From positions 1,000,237 through 1,064,236 of the forward strand of contig CM055107.1 in the NCBI GenBank assembly GCA_029204225.1: a stretch of 64,000 nucleotides of DNA, written 5' to 3'. How positions within the stretch are numbered: the first letter of the stretch is position 1; every line of letters starts with the position of its first letter. The notes beneath the pieces were generated by a model. It made no database searches. It was not told the DNA's origin and saw only the letters and a program-made list of their open reading frames with translations. This document shows, piece after piece, positions 24,003 to 34,099 of the stretch. This stretch comes from Diphasiastrum complanatum (lineage: Eukaryota > Streptophyta > Lycopodiopsida > Lycopodiales > Lycopodiaceae). The position numbers and the translations under genes were made by a program.

Positions 24003-26009
24003 TCAGAAACATCCCAAGACCTTCTCATAAAGAGCCATCACTGCTAAAACAATATCTGTGGAGAAACCAAGGTCACGAAGTCTCTGAATGAGCAGGGAGC
24101 GTGGTACAGAATCGAAGGCCTTCCTGAAATCTACAAAACAGCAGTAAACCCTCTCTTTCCTGTACTTAGCTTCCTCGATCAAGGCTCGAAGTGTAAAAAT
24201 ATGGTCAGTGGTAGAATAATGAGATCGGAAACCTGCCTGCCCCAATGCATGTAATCTCCGAGCTTCCGCCTCTGAACTCACTGCAGACTGGAGTATGGTA
24301 CCATAGAGCTTCGTGAGAACATGTCCGATCATGATAGTGAGGTAATTACCAGGGATCATGGGATCACCATTTTTATGAATAGGGTGGATGATGTTGGTGC
24401 ACCAGGATGAGGGGAAACCAGAGACAACGGCGGAATTGAGGAGAGTGGCTAGTGTGGGAGCAAGGAGGTCGGAAGCATGGGTTAGGAGTTCAGATTCAAG
24501 GTCTTCGATATCTCTTGCTTTATGGGACTTCATTCTCTTGATGGCCGTAAGTACCATGTCAGATGTGAAGAAGGTGAACTCAGAGGGGCGTGGGGAGATA
24601 GAGATGGGTGCGTCAGTGGGTATGGTATATAGTTTGGTAGCGTATTCGGTCCATATGCGAAGGTCATCCAGGAGGGGTGGTGGAGCACGAGGGATAAACT
24701 CACGCCAAAAGGCGCCTGAAGAGGAACTGAAGAGAAGATCAACAAGACGCTTTCCTTCGGAGTCATCATATATACGCTTTTTTCGGCGGAGTGTGCGACG
24801 GTAAGAGCGCCTGGCGGAGTGGAGGAGATGAGGATCGTGCGTGTGGGCATGGGTGACAAGCTGACGAAGAGAGCGACATTCAACATCATACCACGGGGGG
24901 TGTGGGGGTCGTATCGATGAGGAGTGGGTGCCTCTGCTTTTATGGGGTTTAGATGGAAAAGCAAGGGAAGCAGCGGTATGAAGAGAAGTGCTAAGAAAGG
25001 TAGCTTGAGTCTCGACTGTACGAGGGAAGGAATGGAGCAATGAGGTTAGGAACTCCTGGTAAACTGGTGTAAAGAGAGAACTGAATGTATACTCGGGTGC
25101 CCGTGTAAGCAGGGGGTGTGAGGATGGTTGGGGAGGTGGGAGGCGGCCGATAGCGAAGGAGAGGAAGGAATGATCAGAGAGAGTGGTGGGAGATGCATGA
25201 AAATCAGATATGAGAGGTATGGAAGATGGTGATCCCATGAGATAATCCACAACACTATGTCCACCACTGTGAGGGTGACAAGTATAACTGCCAGATTTTG
25301 GCCAACAAGTTAGGCCATTGTAAATGGCTAACTCATGGGCCTCTCCAAACTGCAATAAATGCTCACCGTAAGGGGTAGTAGGTCCCAAGCTGTCCTCTGA
25401 AATCCTGGTAACTCCCATATCATCGCTGTCAAGGGCATGAATGCGGAGCTGGTCGGTGATGTCATAGAACTCTGACTGTCGTGAAGAGGTTCGGGCATTA
25501 AAATCTCCAGTGAGGGGAATATGCCCCCGCTCTGTGAATCTGATGATATCAGGCGATAAATCAAGGTAGGGTGAACCTGTGCCCTCAGCAAAGGACGAAG
25601 ACTCTGGAGGAAAATAACAGGCCGCCACAAAGAGGTCCCTGTCCAATCCAATATTCTGCCCAGTAATATGAATCCATATATACCGTGCATGCTCGTCGTG
25701 TCTGATGAACTCAATGCTCGGATGAATAGACTCTCTGTATAAACATGCAACACCTCCGGATCCACGACCGCTAGCTGATCTAGTCTCAAGTCTGTACACG
25801 GAATCCCATCTGTATCCTGGAAAAATAGGTAATCCTCTCTCCTGACTCTCATGAGTCTCCATAAAGAGCAGCAAATCTCTGTCAGTGATGAAATCGATCA
25901 AGTCGCCAGCAATGGAGGATGAGTGTAAACCATCACAGCTCCATACTCCAATCCGGAGATGGTGTGGGTGGGGCCCCGGGGCACTCCCAAACCCGGGGAC
26001 CCCAAATCC
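24003..26009 (-). CDS. LINE ORF2: endonuclease and N-terminal reverse transcriptase
   Basis: The frame opens directly after the ORF1 stop and runs about 668 codons. The endonuclease domain starts with RIGVWSCDGLHSSSIAG near 25945, then FMETHESQ (catalytic Glu), LTGDFNART, HSVVDYLMGS and TLSDHSFLSF, a complete APE motif set. Reverse transcriptase follows with MKSHKARDIEDLESELL, NYLTIMIGHVL, GQAGFRSHYSTTDHIFTLRALI and YCCFVDFRKAFDSVPR. It stops at TGA 24003-24005, where copy B has CGA: a CpG-to-TpG decay mutation, so this stop is not part of the design. The first in-frame AUG is at 25862, already inside the endonuclease (the Met of METHE). Confidence 0.88.
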   Translation of the reverse strand, partial: GFGVPGFGSAPGPHPHHLRIGVWSCDGLHSSSIAGDLIDFITDRDLLLFMETHESQERGLPIFPGYRWDSVYRLETRSASGRGSGGVACLYRESIHPSIEFIRHDEHARYIWIHITGQNIGLDRDLFVAACYFPPESSSFAEGTGSPYLDLSPDIIRFTERGHIPLTGDFNARTSSRQSEFYDITDQLRIHALDSDDMGVTRISEDSLGPTTPYGEHLLQFGEAHELAIYNGLTCWPKSGSYTCHPHSGGHSVVDYLMGSPSSIPLISDFHASPTTLSDHSFLSFAIGRLPPPQPSSHPLLTRAPEYTFSSLFTPVYQEFLTSLLHSFPRTVETQATFLSTSLHTAASLAFPSKPHKSRGTHSSSIRPPHPPWYDVECRSLRQLVTHAHTHDPHLLHSARRSYRRTLRRKKRIYDDSEGKRLVDLLFSSSSGAFWREFIPRAPPPLLDDLRIWTEYATKLYTIPTDAPISISPRPSEFTFFTSDMVLTAIKRMKSHKARDIEDLESELLTHASDLLAPTLATLLNSAVVSGFPSSWCTNIIHPIHKNGDPMIPGNYLTIMIGHVLTKLYGTILQSAVSSEAEARRLHALGQAGFRSHYSTTDHIFTLRALIEEAKYRKERVYCCFVDFRKAFDSVPRSLLIQRLRDLGFSTDIVLAVMALYEKVLGCF

Positions 26010-26012
26010 CTA
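25970..26012 (-). promoter_or_regulatory. Candidate stop-codon readthrough signal (TAG + GC hairpin)
   Basis: ORF1 ends at TAG (26012-26010) and ORF2 continues in the same frame. After a six-base spacer GGATTT comes a 5' arm GGGG-T-CCCCGGG (26003-25992), an 11-base loop, and a 3' arm CCCGGGGCCCC (25980-25970). The arms pair over 11 G-C pairs with one bulged T. A UAG followed by G and, a few bases later, a strong structure is the arrangement known from gammaretroviral gag-pol readthrough. That this one works is inference; the copy is otherwise mutated, and the TAG could itself be a decay mutation. Confidence 0.45.
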
Positions 26013-27433
26013 GCACTGGGAGCTGCTAGGTGCGCTGTCAAGAAAACGCACTCGTCCATCTCGGTAAATGACTCGTCTGCCAGACTCACGGGCTGCCTGA
26101 AAGGCCTTACGCCTCTCCTCTACCTGGATATATGTGAGGTCGTCGTCCATGTAGATAGTGGTACCACGTAGCTTAGCTCTGCACCGCAAAGCATCTCGAC
26201 GACTCTCGAGGGAGGTGAAACGAAGAATGAGTGTGGCTACATCTCTAGTGGTCCTCCATGCGGTGTCTAACCCCTTTGTCTTGTGCCCGAGAGTGATGTC
26301 GAGAAAGCGTTTAGCTTCAGCCAATGCATCCTGTGTATCTAGAACTCCACGAACTCTAATATTGTGGGATTTTTGGTCTCGAGATTTCTCTTCCGAGATG
26401 GTGGCTGAGATAACTGAGGAGATGGGAGCGCTGGGTTTGGTGCCCTTTTTCAAAACTGATGCCCAGGAAAGGGCCTCTTCGTGTTGCTTCTCAACCTTGG
26501 TTTCTAGCTCCCGTAGCATGTTGGTGGTGGATTCCGAAGCTGCGGCCTGTTTGATTCCGATGGATTGTTCGAATGAGGCAACCTTGGACTGCAATAGCTT
26601 CTTCTCGTTGACCAAAGAAGTAACCATTCCTTTCAGCTGTGAAATTTCATACTGCAAAAATTGGAAATCTGCCTTGAATTGATCAATCTGCCAAGATGAG
26701 AAAAGTTCAATTGATTTAGAAGGCGTATACGGAATATTGGCTGTAGACTGTGGTGCCGTGAAGGAGGAAGAGTGAGCAATGGTAGGTGTGGGAAGAATAG
26801 GGTCAGAAGACAGAAGAGGAGCTGAATTAGGGGAGCAGCCATCAGAGAGGGGGTGGAGAGTTGTAGTAGGAGAGGGAGATGGGTCATCAAGGGGGTGAGG
26901 TGAAGTGGCAACGAGGGGGGGGGGTGGAATGACAATGGGGTGAGGTGAGAGATCAGCGAGGGGGTGAGGTGAGGGGGGTGACAAGGAGGGTTCAGCGAGG
27001 AGGATGGGTGAGGGGGTGGCAGCTAGGAGATCAGGGAGGTCAGCGAGGGGGGGGGATGGAGCAGCGAGGGGGGAAGGGGAAGGAACAGCGAGGGGGTTAG
27101 GGGAGGGAGCAGCGAGGGGGCAAGAAGGAGCATCGAGGGAGGGGGCAGCGAGGGAAGGAGCAGCAGCGAGGGAAGGGGCAGCAAGGGGGGAAGAAGGAGC
27201 AGCGAGGGAAGGAGCAACAGCGAGGGAAGGGGCAGCGAGGGGGGAAGGAGCAGCGAGGAGGTTACAGGAAGGGGCAGCGAGGGAAGGAGAAGGAGCAGCG
27301 AGGGAAGGAGAGGAAGCAGCGAGGGGGTTAGGGGAAGGGGCAGCGAGGGGAGGTGAGTGGTGAGTGAGGGAGGTGAGTGAGGAGGTGGCTGGGGATCGTG
27401 CTGATCTACGAGCAGGGGCGCGAGGAGGAGCTG

Positions 27434-27437
<4 letters not shown>
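26010..27437 (-). CDS. LINE ORF1: Pro/Ala-rich, coiled coil, RRM-like RNA-binding protein
   Basis: 475 codons. The ATG at 27437 follows (CT)n directly. Residues ~20-150 are a degenerate LAAPS-type repeat (SLAAPS, PLAAPS, NPLAVPS) encoded by a G-rich minisatellite on the plus strand. Then come a Pro/Ser-rich spacer, a coiled coil near 245-320 (FLQYEISQLKGMVTSLVNEK) and an RNA-binding part ending RVIYRDGRVRFLD. The segment IRVRGVLDTQDALAEAKRFL to LRCRAKLRGTTIYMDDDLT has the layout of L1 ORF1 RRM plus C-terminal domain. It would bind LINE RNA. It is intact to the TAG at 26010. Confidence 0.82.

Positions 27438-27438
<1 letters not shown>

Positions 27439-27505
<67 letters not shown>
27439..27505. 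repeat. (GA)n microsatellite at the 5' end of LINE copy C
   Basis: About 33 GA units, touching the ORF1 start codon. On the LINE strand it reads (CT)nC-ATGGCAGC. Confidence 0.95.
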
Positions 27506-27506
<1 letters not shown>

Positions 27507-27509
<3 letters not shown>

Positions 27510-27880
27510 GTACGGATCAGGGTGGACGGACAGGGACGGATCAGGGCCAGGACAAGAGCAGATTCAGGGCCAGGACATGAGCGGGTAGGGCCAGGGCAGA
27601 TCAGGGCCAGGACAAGAGCGGAAGGACAGGAGCAGATGGGGCAAGGATAGGAGCGGACAGGGCCAGGGCGGGGCGGATCAGGGCCAGGACAGGAGCGGAT
27701 AGGGCCAGGGCAGGAGCGGGTCAGGGTGTGTCGTCACTGGAGCGGATCAGGCATGGATCAGCGCCATCAGAGTAGCGGATCAGGAGCGCATCTGTAGCGG
27801 TCAGGAGCAGGAGCGGATCAGGGTGTGTCGTCACTGGAGCGGATCAGGCATGGATCAGCGCCATCAAAGTAGTGGATCAG
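27507..27880. repeat. GGATCAGGGCCAGGAC minisatellite
   Basis: Repeated variants of CGGATCAGGGCCAGGACAGG. Two copies of a longer ~69-bp unit with GTGTGTCGTCACTGGAGCGG lie at about 27714-27783 and 27811-27879, offset by about 97 bp. No gene. Confidence 0.85.
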
Positions 27881-27916
27881 AGAGAGAGAGAGCTTAGAGA
27901 GAGAGAGAGGGCCACC

Positions 27917-30900
27917 ATGCCGAGGGATAGGGATCCCTTGTGGGATCACGTCACCATCACTGCAGCCTATGGCACATCGGGCACGAAGAGATGGACTTGC
28001 AGTTACTGTCACCAGTCTTACACTGGAGAGGTAGACGGGGCCGCACTACACAGATGGGGGGTAGGGAGTACTATGTGTCCAGCTTCGCTCGCAGAGCCAT
28101 GGTAGAGGCAGAGGTTGCCGTTCGACAGTTGTTCTACACCTGCGATCTGCCATTTCATTTGGCTAGGACCCCGGCATGGAGGAGGGCGATGAGTGCGGTG
28201 AGTGCGATTGGGCAGGTGTGGCAGGGGCCATCTTGCGAGCACCTGAGGACGAAGGGGCTTCTGTTGACCAGAAGCTAGAGCCTCTCAGGAAGGCATGGGC
28301 CTAGTACGTACTACTTGCTTTTAACTTTATCTACTCTTGAAGACTTTATGATGGTTTCAGATTTGTTAAAACTTAAAATGCAGGCGTTACTTGTAGATTA
28401 CTTGTTAATTGCAATTTGCAGGCTGCAGCTAGCTATTTATGTTTAATCATGAATATTCAAATGATCATTTATCATTGGAATTTGCCATGAAATTTGAATT
28501 ACAATTTACAATTTAAGATCTATCCTGATTCCTCTCGGATCTATCATGAATCATGATTCATCTTGTTTTGTCACCTGTAAGTGAGTCGTGAGTCGTGACC
28601 ACAGTCCACTGACTTGTCACTTGTCACCTGTGAACTTTCAACTAGGTATGGTTGCACCATCATATCTGATGGTTGGAGCAATACGAGGAGGCGCCACATA
28701 TTGAATATCCTGGTGTCTTCGTGCATGGGGACCATGTTTCTCAGATCCATCGACACCTTTGGGGAGGCAGTCACGGGCGAGTACATGTTCTCACATATTC
28801 GAGCTGCCATTGAGGAGGTCGGATCACATCACGTTGTACAGGTATATATATTATACTTATTACAATTTACGGTTTACGGTTTACCTATAATGTTAAAACT
28901 TAAATGGTATTAGGTTACAGGTAATTACTAATTTGTAAATGTCAATGTTAAATGTTCATTGTTCAATGGCGATTTCGGATTGATTAACAGTGGGTTATGG
29001 TTCATTAAAGTCTAAGCAGTTGCCACTGAGCACTTGAGTCTTGAATTCGGAATTCCAAACTCATGCACATTGCACATTGCATTGTAATATGTATGGTTGT
29101 GCAGGTGGTCACAGATAATGCGTCAAACTGCGTCTCCATGGGTAGGCTCGTTAATGAGACCTACCCCCACATCTTTTGGACACCTTGTGCTGCACACTGC
29201 CTGGACTTGTTGGTCGAGGATGTGGCCAAGATTCCATGGTGCGTACTGCACGGTTCTTGTTAGATTTGTCACCAAGAAGCCTAGGGTCCTAGCCATGTTT
29301 AGGAGACAGTCCACCTTGGATGTCTTGAGACCTGCCCCCACCAGGTATTCAAGTTGCAACTCAAATTTGATCCTTAAATGCGCTTCTGTAGACTGTTGGA
29401 ACTTGGTAAGTACTAAGTATCTACTATTTACTGTTTAGTTAGTAGTGGTAAATATTTCATGCAATGATGCACATTGCATGTGCAATGTATTGTCTTGACT
29501 CTTGACTCTTGTCAGAAGTTAGAACTTAGAATTGTCACTTGTGCAATGTGCCCTATCATCTATGCAGGTTTGCATTTATGTTCCTGGTCCTGGAACGACT
29601 GCTGAAAGTTCATTAGGGCTTGAGGCAAATGGTTGTTGCTGTTGACTGGGAGCAGTGGGGGCCGTCACAGGAGCCCAAGAGTAAGAGATTCAAGCGGACC
29701 GTTTTGCATTCACCATTTTGGGATGAGGCTCGATCCATTGTGGTGGGCCTACAGCCCATCTACATTGTCCTGCGCCTTACAGATCGAGAGGGCTGCACAT
29801 TGGGCCTCTTGTACGAGTTCATGGACAGGCTGGGCGAGCAGTTAAGGCTTTGCACGACCATTAGCCCAGAGAGGTATTATGTATATCAAGAATCAAGATT
29901 CAAATTTCAAATGTAGTATGTACATTGTAGACAGTAGTATGCAGTATGTAGTATGTACTATGATGATTGATCTATCATGTACATTGTACTATATTGATAA
30001 TTATTACTGTGTCTTGACTCTTGAATCTTAATTCTTGCAGGCTTACGGAGGTCCGGATCCTTTGGTTGAGCAGGTGGGAGTGGTTTCATAGGCCCCTGCA
30101 TGCCATGGCCCACATACTCCATCCAGTTTGGAGGAATGAGGAGCAGTTCACAGATAGGGAGCTCAAGGATGGCTGGAATGCCTATATCTCCCGAGTTTAT
30201 CCTGATGTACACGAGCAGGATAACCTGCTGGATGAGCTTCAGATTTTCAGGCAGGCGACCTTGGAGTTCGCCACTGGCCCGACGCTTTTGAGAGAGGGTA
30301 ATAAACTGACCATGTGTCGAAGTTTGGGGTTGATGTCCCCAAACTGCGTCACCTTGCCATCAGGATTCTCTCACAAGACTGCACTGCAGTCGCTTGTGAG
30401 AGGAACTGGAGTGTCCATTCCATGATTCACACAAAGAAGAGGAATCGACTATCATCAGCGTAGTTGGAGAGGTTGGTGTACGTACACGCCAACCTGAGAC
30501 TTTTGGGTAGACTCCAGACCACCGCAGAGCCTATCTAGGTAACTTGTACACCATAAATTATAATTTCTAAATTCTAACATGTGATCCATCATCCCAGGTG
30601 GCAGGACCCAGTTGGCAATCAGTAGATACATGATAGTAGATACTAGACTGGTCACTGTACTATGTAGCTGAATTTTAACTTCTGTCGGGACTCGGCCCTC
30701 CAAATTTTGTTAAATTGTCTTGATTTCAATGTGCATTGTGACATGTGCGTAGGTTAATCCCGATCTGATCGATGTGGCAAAGGTTCCAGAGTTGCCACCG
30801 AGAGACCAGTCATAGGAGGACGTGTGCGCATTCCTCCATGAGGAGGCCATGCAGAGTGCATGTGAGAAATTAGGATTGTCTAAGTAGTAAGGTGACAGGT

Positions 30901-31286
30901 CTTTAATTAAATTTTCGAAGTTTGAAGTTACTAATAATCGTAAATTGTAATTTACTAATTTGCAGGCAATAACACATTTGTCCCTCTTTGTGTGCACTGT
31001 GCAGGGCCTGTCACTCGAGCAGAGCGTAGGAGGAGGGCAGGAGAGGCTAGCAGCTCCCGTGCTCATAGCCCCGAGGATGAGATTGAGTCTGAGGCATCGT
31101 CAGGGTCAGAGTTCAGAGGAGGAGTATGAGGATGAGGAGTCCGAGAAGGGCGGGGATGAGGATGAGGGGCATCATACCTCTGCCTCTGATGAGGATTTCG
31201 CAGCTGAGCCTACCACTCGAGAGGCCACAGCAGGCTCCACAGCACCACCAACGAGTGGGAGGAGACTCAGGCGTAGGAGAGCTTAG
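27917..31286 (+). mobile_element. hAT-family transposase gene relic with introns
   Basis: The ATG at 27917 sits in a strong context (GCCACCATGC). A BED zinc finger (DPLWDHVTITAAYG, RWTCSYCHQSYTG) and FHLARTPAWRRAMSAVSA follow. Exons with GT/AG borders: 28646-28841 (GCTIISDGWSNTRRRHILN), 29105-29344 (VVTDNASN, FWTPCAAHCLDLLVEDV), 29568-29873 (HSPFWDEARSIV), 30041-30538 (ACERNWSVHSMIHTKKRNRL dimerisation motif), 30753-about 30890, and 31005-31286 (acidic tail). Frameshifts near 28060, 29245, 30300 and 31115 and a TAG at 29609 show it is dead. DUF659-type hAT transposases cut and paste; terminal inverted repeats were not located. Confidence 0.85.
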
Positions 31287-31954
31287 AGTGCTCACTGCAG
31301 CCTGGGCCCTGCTCAGTGCTCATTGATGTCAGTTTTCAGATGATTGTAGTATGTACATTAGATCATTGTAGTTACTAGTTACTAGTCTGTAGATGACACT
31401 ACGATGTTCATGTCACTAGATGAGCATTGACTCTTGAGCTGTTTAGTATTTACAGGGTAGTATGACATATGTACACATCATGATTTATCATCAGACACAT
31501 CGCGCATTACATTGGTGACCGGACTCATGAGGCACCTGGCATTTGTATTTACTATTTTGTTATGATTCATGAATCATGATATATTATGGATTCTAGAATC
31601 TAGTTTCAAGTTTCTGATTCCTGAAGTTAAGTTTTAACTTCTAACTGTAGTATGTACTATGTAGGCTGTAACTTGTTTAAACTTTAAGTTTTAACTGTAG
31701 TTACTGGCAACTGCTAACTAGTATGTACTATGTAGTCTGTTTAAACTTGGGTCATGAGTCATGACTCATAATGTCATTCTAATTTCTGTAAATTCTGTTT
31801 TGAAAATGGAATCTTGATACGATAGGTCACACCGTCACAAGAGCTTAGAGATCTGATTATCCTGAATTCTGATATCTGTAAATTTAGAGGAAGAATCAAG
31901 ATTGAAATTGTTTAGCTATTAAAATTTAAGTATCTGTACCATAGTTGCACAAAA
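31287..31954. other. No gene; AT-rich, short TAGTTACTAG-type repeats
   Basis: Low-complexity DNA with repeats of GTAGTTACTAG, TAACTGTAG and ATGAATCATGA. It may be the 3' flank or end of the hAT element, but no terminal repeat could be paired with the 5' side. Confidence 0.3.
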
Positions 31955-32010
31955 TTGCGTTTCCGGGAGGAGACGTTTCGGAAACCGCGTTTCTCCTCCC
32001 AGAATCGCAA
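31955..32010. repeat. 19-bp inverted repeat with 18-bp spacer
   Basis: TTGCGTTTCCGGGAGGAGA at 31955-31973 is the reverse complement of TCTCCTCCCAGAATCGCAA at 31992-32010 at 17 of 19 positions. The spacer holds a smaller GTTTCGGAAAC hairpin. It may be a small foldback element or a transposon end. A T12 run follows at once. Confidence 0.75.
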
Positions 32011-32167
32011 TTTTTTTTTTTTGGAAAAATAGCTTATGGCTGAAATTTTTTTAGGGGATCAATTGTGAAACGAGTGTTTTGCCTCTCAGAAGTGCAGTAG
32101 ATGGGTCACAAACAGATCTTATTTTCAATAGCTATTTGGTTGTTATTTGCTCTGGTTTTCAATAAAT

Positions 32168-32283
32168 GCTCAGGGGGTTCGGGGGGCGGTTGCCCCCCCC
32201 GGTGGGGGGTTTGGGGGGCAACGCCCCCCAACGGCAGGGTCCGGGGGTCGCCGGTAGGCCCCCGCCCCGACGGTAAGGCCTCT
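32168..32283. repeat. GC-rich foldback island
   Basis: GGGGGGCGGTTGCCCCCC and GGGGGGCAACGCCCCCC lie about 28 bp apart. Each is a hairpin, and each is close to the reverse complement of the other. The rest is G/C runs. The island is far more GC-rich than its AT-rich flanks, suggesting a separate insertion. Confidence 0.65.
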
Positions 32284-32401
32284 TCATGACTTGGCCTTCC
32301 AACTCCCTGAGCGAAAACACACTTACTGGGACCATCTGTGATCGTAACAGACATGCTAGGGTTGTTTTTGAATTTTTATCCTTGACAGAACCCAACATGG
32401 A

Positions 32402-33182
32402 TTAATGTACCTGAACTGGACCATCCTGCACCCGAAACAGTCGGTAAATTACACAGTAACCAGATAAAAATTCAGCTGAAAGAGACGGAGACAATGGGGG
32501 GGATGAAGATGAAGGGGTGAAAGAGGGAGAGGAGGAAGAAAGAGTAGAGGCTGAAGTGGTAGTGGGAGAAGAGGTGTAGCTTGCGGGAGTGGAGGGTAGG
32601 GGCGAGGGAGAGGGAGGGGGCAAGGTAAAGGGATTGGGAGTTGTAATAGGGATGGCTGAGAAGACAAAGGGAGAAGGGGGAGGGGTTTTCTTCCCTTTCC
32701 GATTCACAAATTGCCAGTCAGCCATAGTACCACAGCTAGATACAGGTTTAATGAGGGAAAAGGTAGAGGGAAGGCAAGGACAGACAAAAGGAAGGGCAGG
32801 GATAGCGAGGGGGCAGTAGGAGCTCAGGAGGCAAAAGGGAGGGTAGGGACAGGGACAAGTACAGGTAGCAAGAAGACAAGGGCAGGAATAGGCAGGAGGG
32901 AGGTAGAGGGAGGGAGAGGGAGATGGGCAGGCAGCGGGACAGGTAGCGAGGGAGACAGGGCAGGAACAGGGTGCGATGACAGGAGGGGCAGGTAGCGAGG
33001 CAGGTTAGCGATGGCAGGGTAGCGGTGGAGGGCCAACGATGGCAGGGAAGCGATGGAGGGCAGCGAGCAGCAACAGCAAGGTAGAGATCTCAGCAGTCGG
33101 GCGCCATCACTGCAGGGAGCCATCGCAGGAGGGAGGAGTGAGGGAGGAGAAAGGGAGGAAGAGAAGGCGCGCTGCTGCCATC

Positions 33183-33184
<2 letters not shown>
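32402..33184 (-). pseudogene. Pro/Ser-rich ORF, possibly LINE ORF1-like
   Basis: On the minus strand (CT)n is followed by CGCGATGGCAGC and a Pro/Leu-rich frame, then by a 107-codon frame starting MADWQFVNRKGKKTPPP (32402-32725) with long Pro-Ser runs. The layout (CT)n-ATGGCAGC-Pro-rich matches the start of LINE ORF1 at 27437. No RNA-binding domain or ORF2 follows, and the frame is interrupted between the two parts. The assignment to a LINE is inference from layout only. The plus-strand G-rich frames here are shadows. Confidence 0.3.

Positions 33185-33273
<89 letters not shown>
33185..33273. repeat. (GA)n microsatellite
   Basis: About 44 GA units, bordered on its left by the ATGGCAGC-starting frame on the minus strand. 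Confidence 0.95.
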
Positions 33274-33275
<2 letters not shown>

Positions 33276-33599
33276 TTCAAGGATTTTTCGAGTGTTTCAT
33301 TGTACATTGTAATATGTATGGTGTGACATTAATGTTTTGAGTGATGAGTAACAATGATCAATCTTTCTAGTCATGTATGGAAGTTGGTAGTTACTAGCTA
33401 ATGTCACAGATGATATTAAAAAGATCATAGCTAAAACTGCGGGCAATAGATGGATCAAGAACCCTAAATCACAGGTGACAGGTATTGTTAGGTAACAAGG
33501 CTCAGGAGTTGCATGTCAGGACTCAAATTTCACTATCGGTTAATCACGAATTATAATGTACATGTTACCCATTAACACTAAGAAAGCACTTGTTTTTGA
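33274..33599. other. No recognisable gene
   Basis: AT-rich. No motif, repeat or splice pair could be supported. Confidence 0.35.
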
Positions 33600-33619
33600 C
33601 ATAATCGAAGGGTAGAAAC

Positions 33620-33960
33620 TAAACGGGGGGGGGGGGAACCCTAAAACCGATTTGCTGGTTCGAACTCGGAGAAGCCGATTCTTTTTTCGTACGCTGACAT
33701 TGTTTACATTTAGTAACATAGGATTCCACAAAAGGTTTAATCTTTGGCCAAAAAAAGCCCTTTCGAACTAAATCCAATGTTCATTGTACCTTGGATGTCC
33801 TACACATGACATTTCATGGCATTGAGACAAGTTCTTGTTTTTAACCAAGACATTATTAGGTACATAAACTTCTCCATCTTCAAATAATAGATCACTCTAA
33901 ATGGAAAGAGGACTCTCTACTTTTACCTTCGCATCACTATACTGGGTGCCATCAATCTCA
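33620..33960 (-). pseudogene. Gypsy integrase zinc-binding fragment
   Basis: The minus strand reads LLFEDGEVYVPNNVLVKNK, SCVGHPRYNEH, FERAFFGQ and, after a frame change, YVTKCKQCQRTKK. These are the ordered parts of the H2C2 integrase finger. It ends at a run of ten G (plus strand) near 33626, beyond which the element is lost. One stop and one frameshift interrupt it. Confidence 0.65.
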
Positions 33961-34099
33961 TATTTTTCATTGCACTTATCACTAGAGTCACCTTCTCGCC
34001 AAATGTGACCATAGTATTTGTCTTCACGACAGAGTCCCATTAGTTAAAAATGGGAAAAGGTAAAGATTCATAGAAAGTTCAGTGAAAGACAAATCAATT

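Larger units (their letters stand above)
22151..27438 (-). mobile_element. LINE copy C, near full-length L1-like retrotransposon
   Basis: Minus-strand element of about 5.3 kb. In order: (CT)n, ORF1 (27437-26010), one TAG, then ORF2 with apurinic endonuclease, reverse transcriptase and a C-terminal zinc finger, and a 3' UTR with AATAAA near 22174. It ends in a (TTTC)n(CT)n tail. ORF2 is broken by one nonsense codon (24003-24005) and at least two frameshifts (about 23880 and 23560), so this copy is no longer autonomous. Copies A and B and the relics at 11641 and 36850 belong to the same or related LINEs. Confidence 0.9.

Noticed and set aside
24003-24005. TGA in LINE ORF2 as a second recoding site
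   Set aside because: The related copy B has CGA at this codon, so a CpG decay mutation is the simple explanation.
27004-27363. Gly/Ala/Arg-rich plus-strand frame opposite LINE ORF1
   Set aside because: It is the shadow of the in-frame minisatellite of ORF1 on the other strand; no start context or homology supports it.
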